Source of the DNA: Flavobacterium sp. IMCC34852 | GTDB taxonomy: Bacteria > Bacteroidota > Bacteroidia > Flavobacteriales > Flavobacteriaceae | Length of the DNA: 64,000 bases | Direction: 5' to 3' | NCBI RefSeq assembly: GCF_030643905.1 | Contig: NZ_CP121446.1 | Coordinates: 3,020,001 to 3,084,000 of the forward strand | Part shown: positions 1-7,605 of the stretch, one piece after another | Numbering within the stretch: position 1 is the first letter of the stretch | Layout: every line of letters begins with the position of its first letter | Notes under the pieces: model-generated | Databases searched by the model: none | Seen by the model: only the letters and a program-made list of their open reading frames with translations | Told to the model about the DNA's origin: nothing | Made by a program: the position numbers and the translations under genes

Positions 1-1173
1 CTTTTCTGTATTTTTTGGTGATTTCAAAAACGTGTTCCAAAATTTTAGCGTCTTCTTCTGAAAACTCTACTTGGCGTCTAGCCATTACAATCTTGGCAGT
101 TTGAAAAGCTTTGGAAGTCAAATAAGTCGTAAAACCGGCACTTCCGCCCCAAGAAAAGCTCGGCACAAAATTGCGTGGAAATCCGGAACCGAAAATATTG
201 GCTGAAACACCGACCACGGTTCCGGTATTGAACATGGTGTTGATACCGCATTTACTGTGATCGCCCATCATTAGTCCACAAAACTGCAAGCCGGTTCGGG
301 CAAAACCTTCTGTTTCGTAGCTCCACAAACGCACTTCTTCGTAGTTATTTTTTAAATTCGAATTGTTACTATCGGCACCGATATTACACCATTCGCCTAA
401 AACAGCATTACCTAAAAATCCATCATGTCCTTTATTAGAATACCCCATCAAAACCGAATTGCTTACTTCGCCGCCAATTACTGAATGTGGTCCGACGGTT
501 GTTGCGCCATAGACTTTGGAAGCCAGTTTCACCCTACCCGATTCGCACAAGGCAAATGGACCACGAATGACTGAGCCTTCCATGATTTCGGCATTTTTTC
601 CGATGTAGATTGGTCCGGTTGATGCATTTAAAGTCACAAACTCGAGTTTGGCTCCTTCTTCAATAAAGATATTTTCGGGTGAAATGACGTTGACGCTTTT
701 CGGAATCGGTTGGGAATGTCTGCCTTCGGTAATTAATTCGAAATCTTCTCGAATGGCCGCATCGTTTTTGGTAAAAATATCCCAAGTATGTTCAATCTTC
801 AATCCTTCTTCATTGTAATCGATAATTTCATAGGCATCAAAATCGACTTCTTCTTGCGTGTCATTTGTAAAAAAAGCTACTACCTCTTCACCTTGAAAAA
901 TGGCTTGGTTTTTTTCGAGACTTTTGACCATTTCGGCCAAAACCTCATTGGGTAAAAATGACGCATTAACCATTACGTTTTCTTCCATTTCTACCATAGG
1001 AAACTTTTCAGAAAGGTATTCTTCGGTTAAAGTTGTTGTTGTGTAACCTAAATATTTCTCCCATTTTTCACGTATGGTTAAAATTCCGACGCGAATATCG
1101 GCAACCGGTCTTGTGAAAGTGAAAGGCAATAAGGCATTGCGAACGGTTCCGTCAAAAAGTATGTAGTTCATGT
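1..1173 (-). CDS. GlmU-like sugar-phosphate nucleotidyltransferase (3' end outside window)
   Basis: Reading leftward from the ATG at 1171-1173 the frame is open for about 390 codons and runs off the window edge, so the C-terminus is missing. The N-terminus (MNYILFDGTVRNALLPFTFT) and the later stretch of glycine- and hydrophobic-rich hexapeptide-like turns (GPIYIGKNAEIMEGS, GPHSVIGGEVSNSVLMG, FNTGTVVGVSANIFG) match the Bacteroidota GlmU-like family, a degenerate nucleotidyltransferase domain followed by a left-handed beta-helix. The N-terminal signature loop of classical GlmU is not evident, so activity on UDP-GlcNAc is uncertain. It probably acts in the cytoplasm on nucleotide sugars. A TAACTTTG box at 1202-1209 supports this start and separate transcription from the L31 gene. 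Confidence 0.8.
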
Positions 1174-1201
1174 TGGTTTCGGGTTATTAAGGTTCCGAGT
1201 T

Positions 1202-1209
1202 CAAAGTTA
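1202..1209 (-). promoter_or_regulatory. -7 promoter box for the GlmU-like gene
   Basis: On the minus strand the bases read TAACTTTG, a full match to the Bacteroidota -7 consensus TAnnTTTG, about 28 bases upstream of the ATG. No good -33 TTG is visible at the usual distance. Confidence 0.5.
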
Positions 1210-1233
1210 CAAAGTTTAGGCTGACTTTGAAAA

Positions 1234-1264
1234 ATAAAAAAACCACTCACTTTCGTGAATGGTC
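1234..1264 (-). terminator. Rho-independent terminator after L31
   Basis: On the minus strand ACCATTCAC and GTGAGTGGT form a nine-pair stem with one mismatch around a GAAA loop, followed by a run of seven T. It lies just downstream of the L31 stop codon. A second short palindrome, TCCCGAAGGTTCGGGA (1286-1301), touches the stop codon. Confidence 0.65.
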
Positions 1265-1301
1265 TTCCTAAAATTTGAACACTGATCCCGAAGGTTCGGG
1301 A

Positions 1302-1553
1302 CTATTTTGCGTGTTTCGCGTATTTGTTTTTGAATTTATCAATACGTCCTGCAGTATCGATAAGTTTAGATTTACCTGTGTAAAAAGGGTGAGACGTTCT
1401 TGAAATCTCCATTTTGTACACCGGGTATTCAACACCTTCGTGAGTAATCGTTTCTTTAGTTTCTACTGTAGATTTAGTGATAAAAACATCTTCATTTGAC
1501 ATGTCTTTGAAAGCAACTAATCTGTAATTTTCCGGGTGAATTCCTTTTTTCAT
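1302..1553 (-). CDS. rpmE2: 50S ribosomal protein L31, type B (cysteine-free)
   Basis: The 83-residue protein begins [17 protein letters not shown] and contains the L31 hallmark [13 protein letters not shown]. It is a component of the large ribosomal subunit near the central protuberance. The frame is open for 36 more codons upstream, but the conserved L31 start is the ATG at 1551-1553. There is no cysteine at all, so this is the zinc-independent form with the internal type B extension (residues ~20-50). It is monocistronic: its own promoter lies ~105 bases upstream and a terminator follows. Confidence 0.95.
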   Translation of the reverse strand: MKKGIHPENYRLVAFKDMSNEDVFITKSTVETKETITHEGVEYPVYKMEISRTSHPFYTGKSKLIDTAGRIDKFKNKYAKHAK

Positions 1554-1658
1554 GATAAATCTTTTTATGGTTTTGAAGTAGTTTCGTTTTGAAGCTTTCA
1601 CTTTGAAAGGTGTAAACTGGCTACAACGTTTAAAATTTCTTTTTTTAAATTGAGTGTG

Positions 1659-1688
1659 CAAAAATACAACTTTTTTACAAAAATCAAA
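1659..1688 (-). promoter_or_regulatory. Promoter of the L31 gene
   Basis: On the minus strand TATTTTTG (1659-1666) matches TAnnTTTG, with TTTG about 18 bases further upstream as a -33 box. Transcription would begin near 1654, leaving a leader of about 100 bases before the L31 ATG. Confidence 0.6.
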
Positions 1689-1746
1689 GCCAACTGTAAC
1701 TTTTTTTAATTGTTTTAAACTTACTGCTAGGTAAACTCGGAATTAC

Positions 1747-1754
1747 TATATTTG
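1747..1754 (+). promoter_or_regulatory. -7 promoter box for the DUF4199 operon
   Basis: TATATTTG matches TAnnTTTG 24 bases before the ATG at 1779. No clear -33 box was seen. Confidence 0.5.
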
Positions 1755-1778
1755 TTAATTAATTAAAACCTAAAAACC

Positions 1779-2306
1779 ATGAATGAAATTATTAAGAAAA
1801 ACGGTGTAACCTATGGCATCATCCTAGGATTGTTCTCAGTACTTTTTACAACAGCAATTTATGCGATTGACTTAGAATTATTTACCAGTTGGTGGCTTGG
1901 CTTAGTATCTTTCGCAATAGCAATTACCATTGGGATTGTCTTAGTTTCTAAAACAAAAAAGCAAATGGGAACCATGACTTTCAAAGAAGGTTTTACAGTT
2001 TATTTTATTGCTGCGTTAATCGGTACTTTTGTTTCAACCGTTTACAACTATGTTTTATTTAATTTCATTGACACTCAAGCTAAGGAAACCATCAAGGAAA
2101 TAACGATGAAATATACGGCTGAAATGATGCAGAAATTTGGAACACCAGCCGAGGCTATTAATGAGACCATACAAAAAATGGCTGAAACCGATAATTATTC
2201 TATTGGCAATTTGTTGTTTGGAATGGCTATTGTTTTAGTGTTTCAAGCCATTTTCGGTTTAATTTTAGCCGCCATTTTTAAATCAAAATCGAATCAAGGA
2301 TTATAG
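1779..2306 (+). CDS. DUF4199 family membrane protein
   Basis: A 175-residue protein with four hydrophobic segments (about residues 10-30, 36-56, 70-95 and 143-167). The soluble stretch between the third and fourth is charged and Met/Glu-rich (residues ~97-140). Size, membrane layout and position directly before a family 2 glycosyltransferase match the DUF4199 proteins common in Bacteroidota. The biochemical role is unknown. The stop codon abuts the ATG of the next gene with no spacer, so the two are co-translated. A role in assembly or transport of the glycolipid made by the neighbouring enzymes is only inferred from this linkage. Confidence 0.75.
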   Translation: MNEIIKKNGVTYGIILGLFSVLFTTAIYAIDLELFTSWWLGLVSFAIAITIGIVLVSKTKKQMGTMTFKEGFTVYFIAALIGTFVSTVYNYVLFNFIDTQAKETIKEITMKYTAEMMQKFGTPAEAINETIQKMAETDNYSIGNLLFGMAIVLVFQAIFGLILAAIFKSKSNQGL

Positions 2307-3266
2307 ATGAATCTATCCATAATAATTCCGCTTTTGAACGAGCAGGAATCTTTACCCGAATTACACCAATGGATTGTCAAAGTAATGACAACCCACAATT
2401 ATTCCTATGAGGTTATTTTCATCGATGATGGAAGTACCGATAATTCTTGGGCATTAATTGAAAATCTTTCGAAAGAAAACCCCAATGTAAAAGGCATTCG
2501 TTTCCTGAGAAACTTCGGGAAATCACAAGCTTTACATGCCGGTTTTGCCAAAGCCAAAGGCGATGTCGTAATTACGATGGATGCCGATTTACAAGACAGT
2601 CCGGATGAAATTCCGGATTTGTACAATATGGTGATGAACCAAAATTTCGATTTGGTTTCAGGATGGAAAAAGAAGCGCTATGATTCGGTCGTGGCCAAAA
2701 ATTTACCATCCAAATTGTTCAATTGGGCTGCGAGAAAAACTTCCGGAGTTTATTTAAATGACTTTAACTGCGGACTGAAAGCCTACAAAAGTGTGGTCAT
2801 TAAAAACATCGAAGTTTCCGGAGAAATGCACCGCTATATTCCGGTTTTGGCCAAAAATGCCGGCTTCGGGAAAATAGGCGAAAAAGTAGTGATTCACCAA
2901 GCTAGAAAATACGGCGAATCTAAATTTGGCATGAGCCGATTTATCAATGGATTCTTGGATTTGATTACCATTTGGTTTCTGTCCAAATACGGCAAACGCC
3001 CGATGCACTTGTTCGGCGCACTGGGTGTAGTGATGTTTATCATTGGTTTCATTTCTACCTTTTTAATCATCGGCATCAAACTGATGAAACTGTTTGTATT
3101 TAACGAACCTACCATTTTGGTGGCACAAAATCCACTTTTCTACATTGCTTTGACTTCTATGATTATTGGTTCCCAATTGTTCCTTGCCGGATTTTTGGGT
3201 GAAATTATTCTTCGAACTAAGAACAATGAAGAGCGTTATAAAATTTCAAGCGAAGTGAATCTGTAA
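2307..3266 (+). CDS. Family 2 glycosyltransferase, dolichol-phosphate-mannose synthase type
   Basis: The 319-residue protein has an N-terminal GT-A fold starting MNLSIIIPLLNEQESLPEL, with the nucleotide-binding FIDDGSTDNSW (~residues 38-49) and the acidic motif MDADLQDSPDEI (~residues 91-102). Two C-terminal membrane segments (~residues 233-262 and 272-302) anchor it. This layout is that of DPM1/GtrB-like enzymes that transfer a sugar from a nucleotide donor to a polyprenyl phosphate at the inner membrane. The substrate cannot be read from sequence. It starts directly at the end of the DUF4199 gene and is followed 30 bases later by a phosphosugar mutase, consistent with making activated sugars for envelope glycans. 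Confidence 0.88.
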   Translation: MNLSIIIPLLNEQESLPELHQWIVKVMTTHNYSYEVIFIDDGSTDNSWALIENLSKENPNVKGIRFLRNFGKSQALHAGFAKAKGDVVITMDADLQDSPDEIPDLYNMVMNQNFDLVSGWKKKRYDSVVAKNLPSKLFNWAARKTSGVYLNDFNCGLKAYKSVVIKNIEVSGEMHRYIPVLAKNAGFGKIGEKVVIHQARKYGESKFGMSRFINGFLDLITIWFLSKYGKRPMHLFGALGVVMFIIGFISTFLIIGIKLMKLFVFNEPTILVAQNPLFYIALTSMIIGSQLFLAGFLGEIILRTKNNEERYKISSEVNL

Positions 3267-3296
3267 AGATTTCAATTCAATTCAAAAACAATTACC

Positions 3297-5024
3297 ATGC
3301 ATATCGAACAACATATTTTAGACAAAGTAAACGAATGGTTGACTCCAACTTTTGACGTTGACACCCAAAACCAAATCAAAGAAATGATGACCACTTCTCC
3401 CAAAAACTTGGAGGAGAGTTTCTATAAAAACTTAGAATTCGGAACCGGTGGCATGCGCGGCATTATGGGCGTTGGCACCAATCGCATCAATAAATATACT
3501 TTGGGCAAAAATACACAAGGCATTTCCGATTATTTGAAAAAATCCTTTCCCGGTGAAGATTTGAAAGTCGTAATTGCTTATGATTGTCGTCACAACAGTG
3601 ATACTCTTGGAAGAGTCGTTGCAGATGTTTTCTCGGCTAACGGAATCAAAGTGTATTTGTTTTCAGAAATGAGACCTACGCCGGAATTATCTTTTGCGTT
3701 AAAATATTTAAACTGTCATGCCGGAATTGTATTAACCGCTTCTCACAATCCGCCGGAATACAACGGCTACAAAGTATATTGGCAAGATGGCGGACAATTG
3801 GTTCCGCCACAAGATGAAGAAATCATTCAAGTGATTGAAAACTTAAAATACAGCGAAATCAAGTTCGAAGCCAACAATAGTTTGATTGAATACATTGACA
3901 CTGAAGTTGACAATGCTTTTGTGGATTCAACTGTTGCGAATGCCAGTTTTAATACTTCAGCAAAGGCAAAATCAAATTTAAAAATCGTTTATACTTCTTT
4001 ACACGGCACTTCTATCAAATCGGTACCAAGTGTTTTGGCAAAAGCCGGTTATACTGATGTGAACATTGTTCCGGAACAAGCCGAACCTAATGGCGATTTT
4101 CCAACGGTAAAATCTCCGAATCCCGAAGAACCGGAAGCCTTGACGATGGCTTTGGCTTTAGCGGAAAAACTTCATGCTGATATCGTTTTTGGAACTGATC
4201 CTGACAGCGACCGACTTGGTGTTGCTGTTCGTGACAACAACAACAAAATGATTCTCCTTAACGGAAACCAAACCATGGTGGTCATGACCAATTATTTATT
4301 GGAACAATGGAAAAAAGCGGGCAAACTTGACGGCAAACAATTCATCGGTTCGACAATTGTTTCTACGCCTATGATGTTGGAATTGGCTTCGGCTTATGGT
4401 GTGGAATGCAAAGTGGGTTTGACCGGTTTCAAATGGATTGCCAAGTTTATTAAAGATTTCCCAGAGCTTAAATTTATTGGCGGCGGTGAAGAAAGTTTCG
4501 GCTATATGGTTGGTGATGCTGTTCGCGATAAAGATGCTGTAGGCGCCATTTTATTAATGTGTGAAATTGCGGCACAAGCCAAAGAAAATAACAGTTCGGT
4601 TTACCAATATTTGCAACAAATGTATGTTGATTTTGGTTTCTACAAAGAACATTTAATTTCGATTACCAAAAAAGGAATCGAAGGCGCGAATGAAATCAAA
4701 CAAATGATGATTGATATGCGCGAAAATCCGGTAGCTGAAATTAATAATCAACGCGTGATTATGGTAGAAGATTATCAAAATTCGACGGCGAAAAACTTGT
4801 TGACCGGCGAAACGGAAAGTTTGTCTATTCCAAAGTCGGATGTACTGATTTATTATTTAGAAGACGGCTCGAAAATTTGTGCAAGACCAAGCGGAACGGA
4901 ACCCAAAATCAAATTCTATTTCAGCGTGAATACCGCCATCGAAAACCTGGAAGAAATTCCGGCCGCCGAAGCTTATTTAAATCAAAAAATTACCACTATC
5001 ATTTCTGAAATGCAGTTGAACTAA
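3297..5024 (+). CDS. Phosphoglucomutase/phosphomannomutase family enzyme
   Basis: The 575-residue protein has the alpha-D-phosphohexomutase hallmarks in order: sugar-phosphate contact FGTGGMRG (~residue 49), active-site phosphoserine loop TASHNPPEYNG (~residue 148), metal loop DPDSDR (~residue 301), substrate loop GGGEESFG (~residue 399), and phosphate-binding RPSGTEPKIK near the C-terminus. It interconverts hexose 1- and 6-phosphates in the cytoplasm. Length and the GGMRG loop resemble the PgcA/PGM2 branch rather than bacterial ManB. Its stop overlaps the start of the ABC exporter by one base (TAATG), so the two are translationally coupled. Confidence 0.92.
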   Translation: MHIEQHILDKVNEWLTPTFDVDTQNQIKEMMTTSPKNLEESFYKNLEFGTGGMRGIMGVGTNRINKYTLGKNTQGISDYLKKSFPGEDLKVVIAYDCRHNSDTLGRVVADVFSANGIKVYLFSEMRPTPELSFALKYLNCHAGIVLTASHNPPEYNGYKVYWQDGGQLVPPQDEEIIQVIENLKYSEIKFEANNSLIEYIDTEVDNAFVDSTVANASFNTSAKAKSNLKIVYTSLHGTSIKSVPSVLAKAGYTDVNIVPEQAEPNGDFPTVKSPNPEEPEALTMALALAEKLHADIVFGTDPDSDRLGVAVRDNNNKMILLNGNQTMVVMTNYLLEQWKKAGKLDGKQFIGSTIVSTPMMLELASAYGVECKVGLTGFKWIAKFIKDFPELKFIGGGEESFGYMVGDAVRDKDAVGAILLMCEIAAQAKENNSSVYQYLQQMYVDFGFYKEHLISITKKGIEGANEIKQMMIDMRENPVAEINNQRVIMVEDYQNSTAKNLLTGETESLSIPKSDVLIYYLEDGSKICARPSGTEPKIKFYFSVNTAIENLEEIPAAEAYLNQKITTIISEMQLN

Positions 5025-6853
5025 TGGATGAGAATTTAAAAAAGATTATTCCTTTCGCCAAAAAATACAAGAGCAACGTTATTTGGAATGTTTTTCACAA
5101 CATCCTGTATGCGCTTTTCGGAACTATCGGAATGGTAATGATTTTTCCCGTACTGAAAGTCCTTTTCGGCAATGAAGAAAAAGTGACACAATTGCCAACT
5201 TACGAAGGCTTAGGCAGTATTAACCATTATCTGAACGATACGCTTTTTTATTATGTCAATTATTTTTCGGAAACACACGGACCGAATTACGCTTTGTTGC
5301 TCACCGTTTCCATAGTAGTCATTACCTTTTTGTTTAAAAACTTATTTGGTTATCTAGGGTTACAAAATTTAACCAAATTAAAAACCGGTGTCCTTCGTGA
5401 TTTGCGAGAGAAAATGTTCAAAAAAATCATCGAACTTCCGGTTCCTTATTATTCTGAAAAAAGAAAAGGCGACATGATGGCGCGTATGCTAGGCGATATT
5501 AACGAAGTGCAAAACTCATTCTTTATGATATTAGAACTGATCATCAAAGAACCGCTTACTATAGTTTTCTCCTTGATAGCCATGATTAATATAAGTTGGA
5601 AACTAACGCTTTTTGTTTTCATTTTCATCCCGATTTCAGGGTTTATTATCTCCAAAATCGGAAAATCTCTTAAAGGAAAGTCGAAAAGAGCCCAACAAGA
5701 AAACGGCCAATTGATTTCTGTAGTCGAAGAAACACTATCCGGATTAAAAGTGGTCAAAAGTTACAACGCTGAAAACTTTTTTTCGCAAACCTTTAACGAT
5801 TCTGTGGACCGATTGTACAAACTAACCAACAGTATCGGAAAGAAAAACAACTTGGCTTCGCCTATGTCGGAATTCTTAGGAATTGTAGTCATCTCGGTTT
5901 TATTATTTTACGGCGGGAATTTGGTTTTGGTGGATAAGTCACTCGATGGTTCATTGTTTATTGCCTACATCGGACTCGCTTATAATATTTTAACTCCGGC
6001 CAAAGCCATCTCAAAAGCTTCTTATCAGGTGAAAAACGGATTAGCGGCAGCGGAACGTGTTTTTGAAGTTTTAGAAGTAGAAAACACCATCACTGATAAA
6101 GTTGATGCCAAAGAAATCGAAAAATTCAATCACGAAATACAATTAAAAAACATCACGTTTGCTTATAATGATGAACCGGTTTTAAAAAACTTCACCTTGA
6201 CAATTCCAAAAGGAAAGACAGTTGCCTTGGTTGGTCAATCGGGTTCGGGTAAAAGTACCATTGCCAATTTGCTTACGCGATTTTATGATGTTGACAATGG
6301 CGAAATTCTAATAGACAATCACAACATCAAAGATGTCACTATGAAGTCTCTGCGTGGTTTAACCGGTTTGGTTACCCAAGACAGCATCATGTTTAACGGC
6401 TCCATAAAAGATAATATTCGCCTGGGCAAATTAGACGCTACGGATGAAGAAATCACCGAAGCCCTGAAAATTGCCAATGCCTATGAATTTGTCAAAGATT
6501 TACCCAATGGTATTGAAACCAATATTGGCGATAGCGGCAACAAACTTTCGGGCGGACAAAAGCAACGTTTATCAATAGCGCGTGCGGTTTTAAAAAATCC
6601 ACCGATTATGATTTTGGACGAAGCGACTTCGGCTTTGGACACCGAAAGCGAAAGATTGGTGCAACAAGCCTTAGAAAACATGATGCAAAACCGAACTTCA
6701 GTAGTGATTGCGCATCGTCTTTCAACGATTCAAAAAGCCGATATGATTGTAGTGATGCAAAAAGGTAAAATTGTAGAACAAGGCACGCATGACGAGCTTT
6801 TGACCCAAAACGGTACTTATTCTAAATTGGTTAGCATGCAGTCTTTTGAGTAA
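5024..6853 (+). CDS. ABC exporter, fused membrane and ATPase domains (MsbA-like)
   Basis: The 609-residue half-transporter has an N-terminal six-helix membrane domain (~residues 15-335) and a C-terminal nucleotide-binding domain with Walker A GQSGSGKST (~residue 405), signature LSGGQKQR (~residue 509), Walker B IMILDEATSALD (~residue 527) and the H-loop AHRLST (~residue 562). This is the type IV exporter architecture of MsbA and lipid or drug flippases, which act as homodimers in the inner membrane. As last gene of the DUF4199/glycosyltransferase/mutase operon, export of a lipid or glycolipid is plausible, but multidrug export cannot be excluded. Confidence 0.9.
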   Translation: MDENLKKIIPFAKKYKSNVIWNVFHNILYALFGTIGMVMIFPVLKVLFGNEEKVTQLPTYEGLGSINHYLNDTLFYYVNYFSETHGPNYALLLTVSIVVITFLFKNLFGYLGLQNLTKLKTGVLRDLREKMFKKIIELPVPYYSEKRKGDMMARMLGDINEVQNSFFMILELIIKEPLTIVFSLIAMINISWKLTLFVFIFIPISGFIISKIGKSLKGKSKRAQQENGQLISVVEETLSGLKVVKSYNAENFFSQTFNDSVDRLYKLTNSIGKKNNLASPMSEFLGIVVISVLLFYGGNLVLVDKSLDGSLFIAYIGLAYNILTPAKAISKASYQVKNGLAAAERVFEVLEVENTITDKVDAKEIEKFNHEIQLKNITFAYNDEPVLKNFTLTIPKGKTVALVGQSGSGKSTIANLLTRFYDVDNGEILIDNHNIKDVTMKSLRGLTGLVTQDSIMFNGSIKDNIRLGKLDATDEEITEALKIANAYEFVKDLPNGIETNIGDSGNKLSGGQKQRLSIARAVLKNPPIMILDEATSALDTESERLVQQALENMMQNRTSVVIAHRLSTIQKADMIVVMQKGKIVEQGTHDELLTQNGTYSKLVSMQSFE

Positions 6854-6856
6854 GAC

Positions 6857-7567
6857 TTAAATCGGTTTGTATTCGGTAGATTTCAACTCTTTATCTAGGA
6901 GATTGATGTAGAAATAGTGAAGTGAATCTTCCTTGTCAAACTCACCGTTTTTATTGGTATCTTCAATGGTTCTGAAATACAATTGGCTTTTGGCTTCAAT
7001 CAATTTCCAATCGATTAACTCCTGAAAATCGGTAGAAACTTTGGTGAAATTCTTCCCGGCAATATCACTGACATAAAGCGATTTAATATCGTTATTGTCT
7101 AATTTATTGTCTTTGTTGGTATCCATATCTGCCAAAGAATAAACCATAAGCTGCTTCTTGGTTTTGTCGGCTGTTGATTTTAAATACGTAGCGGTTTCTA
7201 TCAAAACATTTTTATCCGTCAAAGTGTAAATGGTGTCTTTCCCTATTTCCTGAAACTTCAAATTCTGCAAATAACCGGTAATTTGGTATTCGCCATAATT
7301 AGAAACAGTGTAACCTGTATTAGCATCATAAGAAGCTTTGACTTTCTTATCGCTGGAAACCGTTCCGATGGGGAAAATCAAATAATTGGTTCCGTCCATG
7401 TGAATCGGTAAATCGGCAATTTCTATTTGCGTTGTGTCTTCCGGAACTTCGGTTTTGGTTTTGGAAGTATCTTCGTAAATTACTTTAGGCTTTGGCGCTT
7501 CTTCTTTTTTGCAGCTCACGAAAGTCACCGCTAAAATCAAGCAAATATAGATAGTGTAATTTTTCAT
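6857..7567 (-). CDS. Putative lipoprotein with two EF-hand loops
   Basis: The preferred ATG at 7565-7567 gives a 236-residue protein with a hydrophobic signal and lipobox ending in Cys19 (TFVSCKKEE), so it is probably lipidated and sits in the envelope. A six-codon longer start exists at 7585 but leaves a poorer signal peptide. Two calcium-loop sequences, DTNKDNKLDNND and DTNKNGEFDKED, show the EF-hand spacing of acidic residues at positions 1, 3, 5, 9 and 12. No known family was recognised. It is the last gene of an envelope operon behind an M23 peptidase and a TonB-dependent receptor, and converges on the ABC exporter with three bases between them. Confidence 0.75.
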   Translation of the reverse strand: MKNYTIYICLILAVTFVSCKKEEAPKPKVIYEDTSKTKTEVPEDTTQIEIADLPIHMDGTNYLIFPIGTVSSDKKVKASYDANTGYTVSNYGEYQITGYLQNLKFQEIGKDTIYTLTDKNVLIETATYLKSTADKTKKQLMVYSLADMDTNKDNKLDNNDIKSLYVSDIAGKNFTKVSTDFQELIDWKLIEAKSQLYFRTIEDTNKNGEFDKEDSLHYFYINLLDKELKSTEYKPI

Positions 7568-7605
7568 CTCAAACAAATTTGTCAACCAAAAATAGTGAAT
7601 TATTT

